Assembly (NCBI RefSeq): GCF_905163445.1
Contig: NC_053183.1
Coordinates: forward strand, 14,322,001 to 14,386,000
DNA from: Pararge aegeria
Taxonomy: Eukaryota > Arthropoda > Insecta > Lepidoptera > Nymphalidae
DNA: 64,000 nucleotides
Reading direction: 5' to 3'
Both the position numbers and the translations under genes were made by a program. The notes beneath the pieces were generated by a model. That model had not been told where the DNA came from. It was given only the letters and a program-made list of their open reading frames with translations, and searched no databases. This document shows, piece after piece, positions 35,926-48,605 of the stretch (its first letter is position 1; each line of letters begins with the position of its first letter).

Positions 35926-36289
35926 TTCCAACCTCTCACTTATAAAACCCCAACGGTCACAACAGATGTCAACAAAACCTTAAAGTAATTACAACTTGTA
36001 TTGGAGAAAATATCTCTCTAAATTATTATTGTTTAGCTGAAAGCGTATTCTTATCAACACGACATATGAACAGGGCAGAGTATAAGTCACTACGTACAAC
36101 GAAAGGTTTCGGCAGACCATGAAAGGAGACAAGCCCAGGGAAAGAAGAAGAAGCCACTATTAGAAATACAATGCAAATAAAAGCATCTCTTATTTCCTAT
36201 CTATTTAATAAGAGAAGCTTGTAATCTAGCTCATTAAAACTAGTCCAAAAGCCAAAAAGTGACGCAGTACTCAAGTTAAAGGTGGTGAG

Positions 36290-36482
36290 GCGCGGAAGGT
36301 TAAGAGGGTGACGAGATAAAGAGCCCATCCGCACCCCCTCTTGTTTGTTCGCTTTAATGAAGTGCCAGGCCCTTCATCCATTAATCTACAGTCGCAATCA
36401 CAAACTCTTACAAGTATTATTTCGGCCAAGGTTCGCTCGTGCTTCTTGAATTTGTATTCCACTCAGCAGAGGCTAATTGGAT
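36290..36482 (+). repeat. Local three-copy repeat, copy 2
   Basis: Direct repeat of 35290-35475, about 1 kb away, with the same order of blocks and moderate divergence. Confidence 0.75.
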
Positions 36483-36807
36483 GGTTTCCTTAAGACCTTT
36501 CAACGTTGAAATCGTCACGTTGTGCTGCCAGATAGGATTAATTTATGTTTTTCCTTCGTTCAATCATATTTTAGTCGTGGTTAAAGACAAGCATTAACAC
36601 AAAGATCAAGTTGATGTTGCAACTTAATTAAAAATGGGCATACCCGTACTCTCTCATAGGAATAAAGGATATATGACTAAAACTTATATTTCTGTCTGTT
36701 TGTGATCTGACAGCATAAACCTGGCAACGATTTTGAGTTTACCAAGATAGTACCAAGCTCGTTCATCAAAATAACTTAGTTACCGACTGCCGTAAAAAGA
36801 ACTGATA

Positions 36808-36853
36808 TATCTATCTATCTATCAGGTATATATCTATCTATCTATCTATCAGG
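36808..36853. repeat. (ATCT)n microsatellite, interrupted
   Basis: Two runs of ATCT units, each ending ATCAGG, are visible. Confidence 0.9.
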
Positions 36854-37089
36854 TAGTCCCTTTATAACTTATGAGAATGTTTCCAAAATATATAATGATA
36901 CTTTATTCGGTCAAGCCAATTTCGTATAGTTTTTTTTTTAATGTACTGATACTAAATATAGACTCTGAACCACCCTTGAAAAAACTGGATCTGGTTGAAA
37001 ATAAAACCTTCAAATTCATTTCTCCATTGTGTCATTGTTCTTATCTAATGAAATAAAGGTTCGAATCACGCCACAGCCCACAGGGTGCC

Positions 37090-37156
37090 ATTCCAGCCAA
37101 GGTTAGTCGCTCTTCGTGAATTGGATTCGTTTTTGTCCAGCAATTGTTAATTGGAA
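37090..37156 (+). repeat. Local three-copy repeat, copy 3 (3' half)
   Basis: CCAAGGTTAGTCGCTCTTCG and GGATTCGTTTTTGTCCAGCA match the distal half of copies 1 and 2; the proximal half is absent. Confidence 0.6.
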
Positions 37157-37667
37157 AATGTCGCCCCTGAGACAACTCTTGCTGAATCACGCTTCTTATA
37201 TGACTCGGGGGTACGTTAATTTTAGTATTATAGACACTAAAGTTCAATGTTGTTTTTTGGTCTATATTCACGATTTTAAAGTTAGTGAAATTAAGGCTCT
37301 CATTCGCCCAGGTTGTAAATCATCGCAAGGGTTTATGAAAATAAATTGATATAGCTTATCTTTGGTGGTAAGGAGTTAGCTAACAAATCTTAAAAGATGG
37401 CTATGTGAATTTATTTCTATAGCTTATTTCAGATCTTAAGAATTTTTGGCTTATCTTATCTTAGCCTAAGACATTTCTGCAAAGTCTTCTTCCTACATTT
37501 AACTAGCCGATGCCGGCAAATTTGCCTGCGTAGAGTTTTTAATAACCTTACGAAAAATTGTGTTTTGGATTATGATTAAAAAAATTTGTATAAAAATGCG
37601 ACCCGAAAATTTCATTCTTGTTATGATGTATAATATTAAATCGGGCATTTTTATTTCTATAATCTTA

Positions 37668-37768
37668 AAGCTCAAATCCGCACTAGGCTAGCGTGGTTTA
37701 CTACGGCCTAAGCCCTTCTCATTGTGGGAGGAGACCACTACCCTGTAGTGGGCCGGTAAGGGGTTGAT
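37668..37768 (+). repeat. SINE family B, 3' fragment
   Basis: CCGCACTAGGCTAGCGTGG, TACGGCCTAAGCCCTTCTCA and CTGTAGTGGGCCGGTAAGGG are the family B tail. Confidence 0.75.
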
Positions 37769-37786
37769 ATGATGATTATAATGAGG

Positions 37787-38113
37787 CCTTTAGCTTCGCT
37801 GTCCGAAGACAGGCAACGCGGACAATTTCTAAAAATCATATCTAGGGACATCAGAAATTCTACTAAGACGAAGTTGCTGGCATTCATTAGTAATCATGTA
37901 AGCTTAATCAGAGACAATTATTTTAAAACCATAGATAGACTTTTATTTCATTTAAGTATAGATAATATGCTCGAAGTGAATAATATTCGATGCAGTCTAT
38001 ATCGGTCCTATCACTATAATAGGCTATTACGGTCCCTACGTTGCATAGACATGGACGTTATCTACGAAATCTATAATTCTGTTCTGGAAATAGAGTCCAA
38101 CTTCGAAAAGTAG
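37787..38113 (+). CDS. Unidentified small ORF next to a SINE tail
   Basis: An open frame runs from ATG 37784 (or the earlier ATGs at 37769-37781 inside the SINE tail) to TAG 38111-38113, about 109-114 codons, Leu/Ile/Arg-rich. It has no motif that I recognise. Its second half overlaps, in another frame, the protein-like repeat described at 37985-38045, so this frame may be accidental. I would not treat it as a gene without transcript evidence. Confidence 0.15.
   Translation, partial: PLASLSEDRQRGQFLKIISRDIRNSTKTKLLAFISNHVSLIRDNYFKTIDRLLFHLSIDNMLEVNNIRCSLYRSYHYNRLLRSLRCIDMDVIYEIYNSVLEIESNFEK
37985..38045 (+). repeat. Protein-like repeat, copy 1 (decayed)
   Basis: In one frame it reads IFDAVYIGPITIIGYYGP, followed by a stop. 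It matches 38780-38845 at the protein and DNA level. Confidence 0.5.
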
Positions 38114-38744
38114 ATAATCAATTAGCTCTTTAAACGTAAGTTTTTATTATTACTGTGGCATTTAACAATTCTGGTCGCAATTAATATTTGTCCAATTCTA
38201 TCTAAAATACGCAATAACCGTTCATCGTCACATATCAGAATTTCAAAACATCAGAATTATCTACGGGATCAAAACTTATTTCCTAGTCATAGCCAAACTT
38301 GGAAAAGTACAGAATCAATAGGCTGTTTTAACCTTACAATTTTAGTTAATTATCACCAATTACACTTACATACTCAGATTTTTTAATGCTTAAGAAAATA
38401 TTATATAGCTTTTACAAGATTGCCACTTTAATTAGCTGGAGTTGTTTGTAGTATTTCAATAATATTGTAAGAACATTTCCTGCAGCATTTAACATAAAGA
38501 TGTTACTTTTGATACATACCAGAGGCTTACGATCCCTTTACATATGATTACTCGAGAATGCTTAGGATAGCTTTTTTATAGCCTTTATCCTTTGGTAGAT
38601 TTAACACACATAGCGTTTCATTCATCCTTTCAAATTTTAGTACAAATGTAACCCTTAAAGTTATAAATTATAGTTCCTTTAGCAATGTTTCATTTCTTTA
38701 AAAAAGTCTTCTATTTTTGACCCTAACTTCTGCTTTAAATTCCG

Positions 38745-38917
38745 ATTTACTGCACCTAAATGCCCGACATGCGGTGAGAACAATTCTCGACGCCGTTTAT
38801 TTTGGTCCTATCACGACAATAGCCTATTACTGTCCCATCGTCCGACGGACGCGAGGTTTATCTAAGACATCTGCACCAGAAATAGTAGAATATCTGTGTT
38901 TCAATATAGCTGGATAA
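38745..38917 (+). repeat. Protein-like repeat, copy 2
   Basis: The open frame reads ILDAVYFGPITTIAYYCPIV and then RRTRGLSKTSAPEIVEYLCF before a stop at about 38917. The partner copy is at 37985. Origin is unknown; it is either a dispersed element or a decayed gene duplicate. Confidence 0.5.
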
Positions 38918-38936
38918 AAAGACTTTATTTAAAAAC

Positions 38937-39140
38937 GACGGCTGATTGGCGCATTGGGCAGCGAATCTGCTTTCTGAGTCAAAGGCTGTGAGTTCGATTC
39001 CCAAACATGTTTGTGTGATGAAGATAAACGTTGTTCAAAATCTGTGAGTATATAATAAGTATTTATGTACATTTTAAGTAAAATATTCATCAGTCATCTT
39101 AGTGTCCATAACGCAAGCTAAGCTTACTTTGAGGCCCCAG
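38937..39140 (+). repeat. tRNA-derived SINE, family A (copy 5, plus strand)
   Basis: A box TTGGCGCATTGGGCAGCG and B box GAGTTCGATTCCC are at the start, then a body with an internal deletion. The tail is lost near 39140. Confidence 0.82.
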
Positions 39141-39967
39141 TATAGTATTAAGTGAAAACATAATAAGAACACATTCAGTTAATCATTGATAATATACCCA
39201 GCTTCTCAATAATTAGAAGATTAGGTAAGTAGACCTAATTGCCAATATTTCAAATAAATAATAAAAATAATGATTTTTCAAATATAATAAAACAATATTT
39301 AGGTTGTTTCCTAAGTCATTAGGTAATATAATTGTTATTCTCTAAGATATAGATCATTTGGTAAGAAGCAACAGCTGAGATTTTTGCCGGTTCTACTCTG
39401 TGGAATCTGTCTTCCGAAGCTTCCGTTGTAGAGTCACTACAAATATACGTATAAAAGTGCTTAAAGAGTAGGTCTATTTGAAGTAAATTAATTTTGAGCT
39501 TGAATTTGAAAACTTCTTCAACTAAAGAGCTGTCCATAGCCCAGTCTTCCACTTCATTACAACCTTTTCTTTTGTTTATTTTTTTCGTGGGAGAAATCCT
39601 CATGGATACCACCACACCACATGGAGGTGCAGTGGTTATGCTGGACTCTTACCGACTAAAACCCGACGGTGTTCCACCTCGTCACCTCGTGACTGAGTCA
39701 TGGGAACGCTTTTGCACACCACCGCAACACTTATTCATACCCTACCACAACCTTTCGTTCTGCTGAAAGGATAAAAAATACATTCACATCTGGTTCAATG
39801 TAATTGTAAAACCATTAATATGATATACAACGAACAGCTTTTTATGAGTAAGAATAATCCGCGCATCTATCATGCGGGCTTTGGTATCGGATTACCACCA
39901 TTGATGCATCGACGGCTGCTTCAATGCCAATATTATGTGGAGTAACATGACCCGGCGCCAGTCGTGG

Positions 39968-40025
39968 CCTGTGACTAACCGTATCAAATGCATTTTGTAA
40001 ATCCTCAAACATAATAACTATGTAG
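39968..40025 (-). pseudogene. LINE reverse transcriptase scrap (motif A)
   Basis: The minus-strand frame reads FEDLQNAFDTVSH, the RT motif A signature. Nothing else of the element is readable downstream. Confidence 0.5.
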
Positions 40026-40298
40026 AGAATAGAATATTTTTTATTTGCACAATACACGTTTACATAGCCATTTAAATATCAATTACGAAGTCACAGTGTA
40101 TTGCCATTAGCTGGCGTGCAAAGATTACAAACCATTGATTGCAATTAACACATATATAATAAATTAAAAAAACATGCAATTTTATGGCAATCCAATGAAG
40201 TGTTAATACTAATAATTAGAGTAAATAATTAACTCAAGAAAAATTACAGAAATAGTAAGTTGAAAATTCATGTTAAATGTCAAAATAAAAAACAAATG

Positions 40299-40480
40299 TC
40301 ACAATGATTTTTTGTCATATTGGAAAAAGTCATCTAAGGAGTAGAAATTTTTTCTTTGAAACCATTTCTTTAACTTTTGTGTTTGTTTTCTTAAATGTTT
40401 TGATGAAATTGTTTTGAGATGAGATGGAAGTTTCCACCCACCAGTTTTGGTTTCCAAAATAAAAGCGATATACCTAATAT
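40299..40480 (-). pseudogene. LINE ORF2 C-terminal scrap
   Basis: The minus-strand frame TISSKHLRKQTQKLKKWFQR, then FYSLDDFFQ, resembles the basic C-terminal end of CR1/Jockey-group ORF2 proteins. It lies upstream of the motif A scrap in gene orientation, so the two pieces are rearranged or from different copies. Confidence 0.4.
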
Positions 40481-40505
40481 GTGCCAAATTTCATCAAGAT
40501 CAGTA

Positions 40506-40546
40506 CTTCATTCTCATTTATAACGATAGTATAAATGAGAATGAAG
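40506..40546. repeat. Perfect 17-bp foldback, 7-nt loop
   Basis: Arms 40506-40522 (CTTCATTCTCATTTATA) and 40530-40546 are exact reverse complements. Confidence 0.9.
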
Positions 40547-42749
40547 ATATGTATACGCAAATCGAAGGTGACTGTCTTCCCTTATCTTTTACGCAGAAAA
40601 TTTAATATTCAACGCATATACCTACACAAAGTAGAACATATTTAGCCAATGCCAACACCAAAATAGTACAAGCAACAGAAACTTCGTTTAGAGCTATTAT
40701 TTAATGAATTTTGTGAACCATCAAATATAATAGCTATTTAAACGTAAGCTCCCAAACTTCTCCAATTACATTCGTGTGTAATAACCGGCAGCGAGAATAT
40801 TATGAGATACGTATGTTTAACGAAACCACTGCGCGCCCTAAATGTTCACGTTTGTGGTGACTGCATAAAAGCAAATGTGGCAAAAGTTTCAAACGAACAT
40901 TATGACAAACTCCTACAGTTGGCAACAAAGCGTCTGAACACATGTAACTGGGTGGCGAAATGGATATCAAAGGAGGTGCGCTGTCAAACGAAACTGTAAA
41001 AAAATTAACTACATGTGAACATCACGTTTCAATTCATGACCTAGTAAAGCTGACTAAGAAATTGTAGATTGTCCATTTAAAATAATATCTAGAAGATGCT
41101 CGAAGATAGGAAAAAGCATCTTATAAGAAAGCGTGCTCGCCTGAGGTTATTAATCAATTACAGGTGTGATTGCTGCCAAGCGCTAGTCTTCATATAATAT
41201 TAAACTATAGTTGGGTTGACGAAATCAGGATAGAATAAAATAAATCTAGATAAACAATGTACTTAATCCAATGTAACCTAACGTAACAAGATTAACAACG
41301 TCACTGTACAAAACAAATGTAATGGTCGCGTGAGTTGTACCCATTCAGGGGACCTTTATTGAAACACTGGCGTTGGCTAGCACTCGTGTATTACACACGA
41401 TTAGTTTTAACACCTCATACTAAGGTTCAAAGTTTATTGAATAAAAAAGAAAGACAGCAACAGGAAGATGTTAATCTTATACCTTAATCAATTTACGCAA
41501 ACGAAAATTTTACAACATAAGTAAACTTTATTGTACTTAATGATAACTATGGAATATACCCTTGGCATGCGATTGACTCAACACTGACCAAGAATCTATG
41601 TGTAGGAGTTTTTAATTTGGCATTGTAGAAATATCTCGGAAATAATCCCATTGTTATTAATTATTTAATAAATATTTAATATCATTTAAAGTTAGATATA
41701 ATTTCAGAGTAATAAATCCGAAAAGATCCAATAAAACAATATCAAGCTACATTTATCACCGAAAGAGATTAAACGAACGACAAAGTTATTCAAGCGAAAG
41801 GTCAGCTCCTTACGGAGTTTATTTTTATCTAATCAATGACATTTACTTACCACCCAAGAATAGTGAGCTGATGGACTCTAAATTGTCGAGGTATTAATAA
41901 TACTGCAGTTTAATCTTTGGCCTTTAAATTAGAGAGGTGTTCTTGTGGAGCAATATTCTGTGGGTGGACTAAGGACCAGGTGTTATCCTGCCAATTATAA
42001 TGCACTGCGCAATCCGGAATACGAGCTCACGGACGAAGCAAGTACACAAACCATTCGCACCAAAAGAGGATGGGACCTTTAGCTAACACAACGTGCAAAA
42101 TTGCAATTTAATTCTTTGTCTGAACTGAATATCAAGCATGTGACCAAAACGGGAGCTTGGAAGTGGTAATTCGAGTTGCCAGCCCAGGTCAAGTGACTGG
42201 TTTGCAGTTGAGTAGCCAGAGAAACTCGGTGTTCAAATAGATATCGAACTTTTTGATTAATTGCAATAAATATATGTATATATCCGAGGCTAATAAATTA
42301 AGTAATTAATAGATAGGGAAGTATGATAAAATACAATTTATGAGTATTTATTTATCTGAGCCACTTTAATTAATAACTACTTATTTGGTGCATATTTGAT
42401 TTATTAATTTGACATGGGCAAATACGTAAGATTAGTCAATAAGATACAATGTTGAAATCAAATTGGAAACCGTAATTTGTATGCGTAGGCATTTTAGTTA
42501 TTACGGCAGAACAAATTAGTGGGTAAATTGCGCGACAAATGAAAGTCCTTTAGGACTACTAACTGCTCCGGGACTGTGTCCAATTTCCATATTGCACGGA
42601 GTGTGTGAATATATAAGTTTAATTTTAACACTGTAGCGGTACAGAGGCGCGATGGCCGGCACTAATAGGCAGCGCCATGTTCGAAACAATCCAATATGGA
42701 CCTTGCTAGGCCAGTGTCCATATACGGATGATCCTATTCCCATTCGAAG

Positions 42750-42779
42750 AGGGGGGGGGGGGGGGGGGGGGGTTGGGGG
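42750..42779. repeat. Poly-G run (about 22 G)
   Basis: A run of about 22 G is followed by TT and GGGGG. Its length is probably variable or misassembled. Confidence 0.9.
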
Positions 42780-43446
42780 CAACAAAGCTTTTAAAATGAT
42801 ACCATGATTCTTTTTATTGCTATTGACACGATTGATTTCGCACTTAGACTATTTACTTATTTGGTATTGTAGAATGTACAGTAATCGATTCACAGCCAAT
42901 GTTCATGACATTGTTCATTTAGCGGTGGATATTTTGATATAAATACAGGTGCATTTTCGATATACTTTTATTCTCGGTTGGACCATCTACATAACATCTG
43001 TATGACCATATAGAAATTTAAATGGTCACACAGCATTAGTATGTCTGCCCATCTAAATTGAGAGCTGTGTCGTATTAGCCGCACCATATTTGCCATGCCA
43101 ATAACCTGCTTACATATTTTTGTATGTTATCTAAAGAGCAAGTATTGATTTTCTTGCCGTTTCTTCTCAGTGCGATTAGCATTCTGAATCTGTGGTACAT
43201 TCACAGCTTTAGCTTCTCGACAATAAGCCTAAGCAAGTAGATTTGTGGGGTCGCAAACTTTTGTCATGGTCGAATGTTATAGTAATTTCATAATGTGGGT
43301 AAATAATTAAACTTTTGATATCTATAACTTGTCCCATATATTTTAGTAAAGAATGATTTAATCGGTGGATATTTTTTCTATATAAATACGGGTGCATTTT
43401 AGATACACTCCAGTCTTGTATGAGACTCAAACTATGCAAAAATATT

Positions 43447-43568
43447 GCAGTGTCTGGGTGTTTATTTGTATATTATAAGTATTTATGTAGATATTATTCA
43501 TAAAAATAATTATCAGTCATCTTAGTAGCCATAACACAAGCTATGCTTACTTTGGGGCTAGATGTATA
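43447..43568 (+). repeat. SINE family A, body fragment (copy 6)
   Basis: It contains AGTGTCTGGGTGTTTATT, ATCAGTCATCTTAGTAGCCA and TAACACAAGCTATGCTTACT; the tRNA head is missing. Confidence 0.8.
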
Positions 43569-44529
43569 TGAAAAAAAAAAAAAAAATGACAAACATTGTT
43601 TCGTATTGCGGTTCTTCTTAGAAAGTAGGATGCAAAATGCTCGTACGATTCCATAGAACATCAACTGGACATAATTTAGAAGAAAGGACAAAGATTATTT
43701 TGAGTTATCGGTATTAGGGTCATTTTATCTAATTAAAAATAAAAAACTTGCCTAACATGCGGTTCGGTTACCAGTCTTAAACAGAGATGTCTTGTAAGAA
43801 TGTGCTGAAATATTCTTTGCTAAATACCCTTATTATTTCGTACCAATAAATTACGCCCGTTTTCACAAAAGACGGACAAGGCGATTCCTAAGTAAGTCAC
43901 GCCTAATCGAAGAAGATTAATAGGCATAAATTTACCTTTCACCAATAGATTATCACTAGGCAACACATATAACCTAACTTGTCTATGATTCTTGCCACAA
44001 GGTGTTGTATTTTTTGTTTGTATTATAATATTTTAAATTTTTCGTATGGATTTAAGATTAATGAAAAAACCATTTTTTCCATCTGTCAAGTGTCAGTTTC
44101 GCAGTTCCTTAAACACACTAACGTCTATTCTTATCAATTGTATGAGTAGTCCTTTCTGCTAATCTACGTCCAACTATAAAATATAACATTACAGAGCCTT
44201 GTGATCCGTGCGGTTCGATAGCAGAGACGTGAGGGCGAGTGATGCATCTACCTCGAATAGTTCCCGAGCACACTGCGTAATATGTCTTGTAGTAGAACGA
44301 TCGAAAACTTTGCGACGATGTTCCAAACTTTTGAGCCAAGCGTCTACTTTTGTTCGTATATGAACATTCTTATCCAGTTTTAAGAGCGTTTAAACTGTAA
44401 GAGTTAATTCAGGATAACATTGGAATAGAAAAACTAGACAAACACCCCTAAAACCTCTTCGGCGCACCGGTGAGCTCTATAAGTGCCGGCTTAGATTTGA
44501 GGAATTAACCTACCTATTATATATACCTA

Positions 44530-44760
44530 CTAATATTGTCAATGCGAAAGTATCTGATTGTTTGTTTGTATGATCAGCTCGATCACTGCACCGATTTTAA
44601 AGGAATCTGGCTCGTATTTTGGGATGGATCATAATAGCACCCGGCTTCACAGCTACGCCGATTATGATTAAATTTTGGATAGATAACTTGCATCCTGAAC
44701 AAGGAAGGTTAATTTCTTTCCCAACTAAATTCATCTGATCAAATGGGAAGTAGTCTCGGT
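44530..44760 (-). repeat. RTE-like/SINE repeat remnant
   Basis: It begins with the reversed tail TAATATTGTCAATGCGAAAG and continues with CGATCACTGCACCGATTTTA, then a diverged body. Confidence 0.55.
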
Positions 44761-45599
44761 TCAAACTTATTTAAAACTAACTACCTATTAACTATCTTCT
44801 ACAAAAATCAACTGTCTAAAGTCTATCTGGGTAACAGTCCATACAACGATTCCTAACCTAAAAAAAATATTATTCCAACTAATACTAGTGAATCCATCAA
44901 AGTTACAACAAAATCCCCCTTTGAGAATTTAATATTATTGCAGCGTAAACGGTCGCATTCATATGTGAATTTTAAAATCGTCTCGTTGAGATGCACTCGC
45001 GATACATATTGAATTCGCATTCACTTTGAGAATGTTTTCAAAGTATTTACACACTCAGTTACTGTATTTCTGTCGCTTACAAGTTCTTTCTGCTCTGCAA
45101 GCAACTGAGCAGATTAAATCTTCATGCGCCTTTTCATAATAAAAGTAAGTTATACGTTGAATGTATATACATGACATAATTTTCTGCTCTTCTACAAATA
45201 ACTATAGAATTAACAAGTATGTAGGGTATGTATACGTTATAATTGAAATAGGCGCCTAGGCGACAGTACGTACGACTTACACAAACTCAGACGTATTTAA
45301 AATATGAGAAGGTATTAAATGAAATCCAACGCGTGTATTATGGAATCTCATTAAAAAATTACCGGTCAAAGCCTGCGACCGCAAATGTACACGCGTCTTT
45401 CTTTAAAGCCAAGCCTAAAGGTGCATTTTCACTGAAGCGGAGACGCACGGAGGGTGCTGAGAAAAGACGTGCAGGAATAGACCAATCAGATCTTGGAAAG
45501 GTCTTGGCAAAGGACAAGTGCGAACCCAGAAATCTGCGAAAACTGTTTTAATTCAAATAAATAAGCTGAAATTGTAAAAATATAGATAATGATAGTTAA

Positions 45600-45828
45600 A
45601 ATAGTATGTAAATATTTCTAACAAACTCATTTCCTTATTTCAAGTTTGTACCTTCAGTATTTACCTATAGCATTTTCTCGTCATGCCTTTGGTTGCCTGG
45701 AAGAGATCGCTATATAGCTTATCGCCGTCAAGTTATACCTTCTACCTTATTGTACTATTGTATCTGTATCTCTGTGAATTTTCTCTGTTGTCTACAATAA
45801 AAGTGGTTTCATTCATTCATTCAAATAT
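45600..45828 (+). mobile_element. LINE 3'-end fragment with (ATTC)n tail
   Basis: GGTTGCCTGGAAGAGATCGC, a UTR, CAATAAAAGTGG and CATTCATTCATTC form the common 3' end of a lepidopteran LINE. A preceding open frame (45333-45548, Lys/Arg-rich) has no recognised motif. Confidence 0.55.
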
Positions 45829-47231
45829 TCTTAAAAATAATGTCAACATTTTTCAATAGGTTCATAACACCCGCATCACTACGAAAAGCCATAAATCAAA
45901 AGAAGAAGAAGAAGAACACCCGCATGTCATTGGTTGCGAAGTAACGCTTTGTTGTAACATTCCATCTCAAAATTGGCTTTTATTTAATAAGTTTTAGTTA
46001 ATAAGTCTAAGGTGGCGATTTCATCCTGCGTACGACAAATCATAAGAAGCGTCTATTTGAGCAAAAGGACGCAGGACGCAACCCAGGACGAAAATCTTAA
46101 CGTCATCAACCATGTGAATCGGTTTACCGACATGGTGATCTTTCTTTTAAGCTGTGTATTTCTTACATCGGAGAGGCCATTTTTCCCAGCAATGTGACAT
46201 TAATATGCTCAGGATGGAGGTGATGGTTGGAGATGGAGGTGACACCTCCATCTACATACTTTACATAGCTACATTGGGTTGTCAGTTTTTTTCTTATCGT
46301 GAAAAGAATAGTTTCCCTTCCTACTCTTTTCTCAATCAAGAGGTATTTACTAGCATCAAGAACCATCCGCTTATGATGATATAATATAAAAAGGGTATGG
46401 TTTAAAGTGCAAGTGGGGAGAGCGAAAATTTCCACTACTGGCTTTTGAAAAAATCGAATTCCAAACAATTCTTGATTAGTCAAACAAGCTTACTTATAAA
46501 CCAACGAACAGTTATAACTTCATCATCTTTAAGATATTAATGGAGAAGGTTATGGCGAATTTCCACAAGGACACGCCTATATAAAGGAAATACGCTTCCG
46601 CTTCAGTGGAAACTCACCCTAAACAGCTTAAAAGGGACGTAAGCGTATTTTTTTGCAGTTCGCTGGCTGGCGTGTACGCAAAAACAAATGAAAGAGACTT
46701 GCATGGCTGCCACCCTGTTTAATTAGTGGAGTCAACGCTACAACGGAGTTGCAATGTTAAATAAGCCCGCCCGTTTAGGCTAGTGCTATGTAAAATCGTA
46801 TTTAAAAACTCATTTGATCCATAATGTTAAATCTAGTGTACGGGTTGTAATATAATTTCTCTTCTAAGTTTACTTTTTATAAAATTTTGCTTGCCAATTT
46901 AACTTTACTATTTTAACTTCCAGTTAGTTAAAAATTATGTGTATATTTATTAACATTAATAACGTTTTTAAGTTATAACGCCGTAGATTACGGATATTAA
47001 ATCTGCTGATTAGTTGCTGCGTTAAAAAGATACATATTAACGAACTGCTTATTGTATTCATAATATTATTTAGTAGGTATATATTTAAAAAAAGAGTTCT
47101 GTTTGCTGAGTTTTGTCGGGTGCAGTTTCTAATAAGAAAATAGTAAAAATGACCCCATCAGGTGTTTCGTTTGAGTTGAATACTACAATATCATAAAAAT
47201 AAAACAACACTTTATATCTGTTTTTTGTCCA

Positions 47232-47340
47232 TCTCCCTGGTGCAGTGGTGAGCGATGTGGACTTGAAAGTGGGAGGCCCTGGGTTTGATCTCGAGGAGGG
47301 GCAATTTGGGAATAGTCTCTGGTCTAAGCGAATTAAGCGT
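47232..47340 (+). repeat. SINE family C, tRNA-like head
   Basis: TGGTGCAGTGGTGAGCG (A box) and GGGTTTGATCTCGAGG (B box) are followed by GGGGCAATTTGGGAATAG. This is the best preserved head of this family in the window. Confidence 0.7.
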
Positions 47341-48556
47341 TCAGGTACGTTATAATACGTCGTTATAGAAACTTCTTACTTCTTAGTAGACGAAAAGTTA
47401 TTACTATTATTTATGGCTATTCAAAACAATCAGTGTTAAGTTTTATTTTTGTTCCAGCGGTCCTGCTATCTGTGCAGCTATTATTTAAAGAGCAGAATGT
47501 AAATGTGTGTAAATGATTTAAAAAATAAAAATTCCATTTAATAAAATTGGTGCTTAAGATCTGCTAATCCTGTATTAGCTATGCCAGTAATGTTTTAGTA
47601 CCTACAATACAATTTTTTTAATATGACCTCCTCAGAAATGACAAGTTTTTTTTTAATACATTAGGGTACATAATAATACTTACTATGCTGATGGTTTAAT
47701 ACTTATAACAGCATCAATGATAATGGATAAAAATTATTCCATACATCATGGAATCAATACTTTTAAGCCCTGTATGACATTGATATAGTTTATTCACAAA
47801 TTTTATTTTTTGGCATAAAATAATAAGTTAAGGCTATCCAACACCTGTCGAGCACAAAAGATCCTGGAGGGTCAAAGTGCATCCGCTGAAGCGGGCGTCA
47901 CTACAAGATAGATAGATCCAACACCTGTCAGAAGGTTGTGAAACAGGCCCTTAGGGCAATTATTGTTCAAAGTTTTCATCAAAATAATTACTCAGCTATG
48001 TTTTTATTAAGGTGAAATGGGCTCATGGAATAATATGGCACGAAAAAACAGAATAAGGTCTTAGTTTATATTAAAAAAGACAATTGTAAGCAAATACACA
48101 TTTATAAAATTATTTGTCAAATTTTTAACATTAGTTAGGGTTTCTTTTTACATGAAAACCAAATTTAAAAATAACTTATAATTTTTCTATTAATCAGGAA
48201 CTTATACTTCTGATCTTTATCATTGGTGAAACCTGATTATTTCAAAATTACCTTGTACAAACATAGATTGATAGACTAACGGCCAAGTTAGTTTAGTTTT
48301 ATTTGATGTATCCTTTCCTCTACACTGGTATTCTCTATACATATAACATACCAGCCACTTATGACACTGAACAAAAAGTATTATAAAAATTTGTCTGGAA
48401 AAGATAAGGGCATATTTAGAAACTATATAAATTTAGAGAAAAATATGAAAAACAAGTTTCTAGTTTCAATGCTCAAAGTTTGGCCAAAAATGTATCAGGC
48501 AGTCAGTACTCAGTACCAGCCCAGAGTTAAAAATGGATGAAATCAACCCTCAGGTT

Positions 48557-48605
48557 ACCATGCACATACGTGTGTACCATGCACATATGTGTGTACCATG
48601 CACAT
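48557..48605. repeat. 19-bp minisatellite, about 2.6 units
   Basis: Units of ACCATGCACATACGTGTGT occur in tandem with one substitution. Confidence 0.9.

Noticed and set aside
39494..39766. Plus-strand ORF with HGGAVVMLDSYRLKP
   Set aside because: Looks protein-like but no family was recognised and no splice sites fit; not enough to call a gene or element.
45333..45551. 72-codon Lys/Arg-rich plus-strand ORF
   Set aside because: No motif, no splice context; it precedes a LINE 3' end and is probably chance or decayed element sequence.
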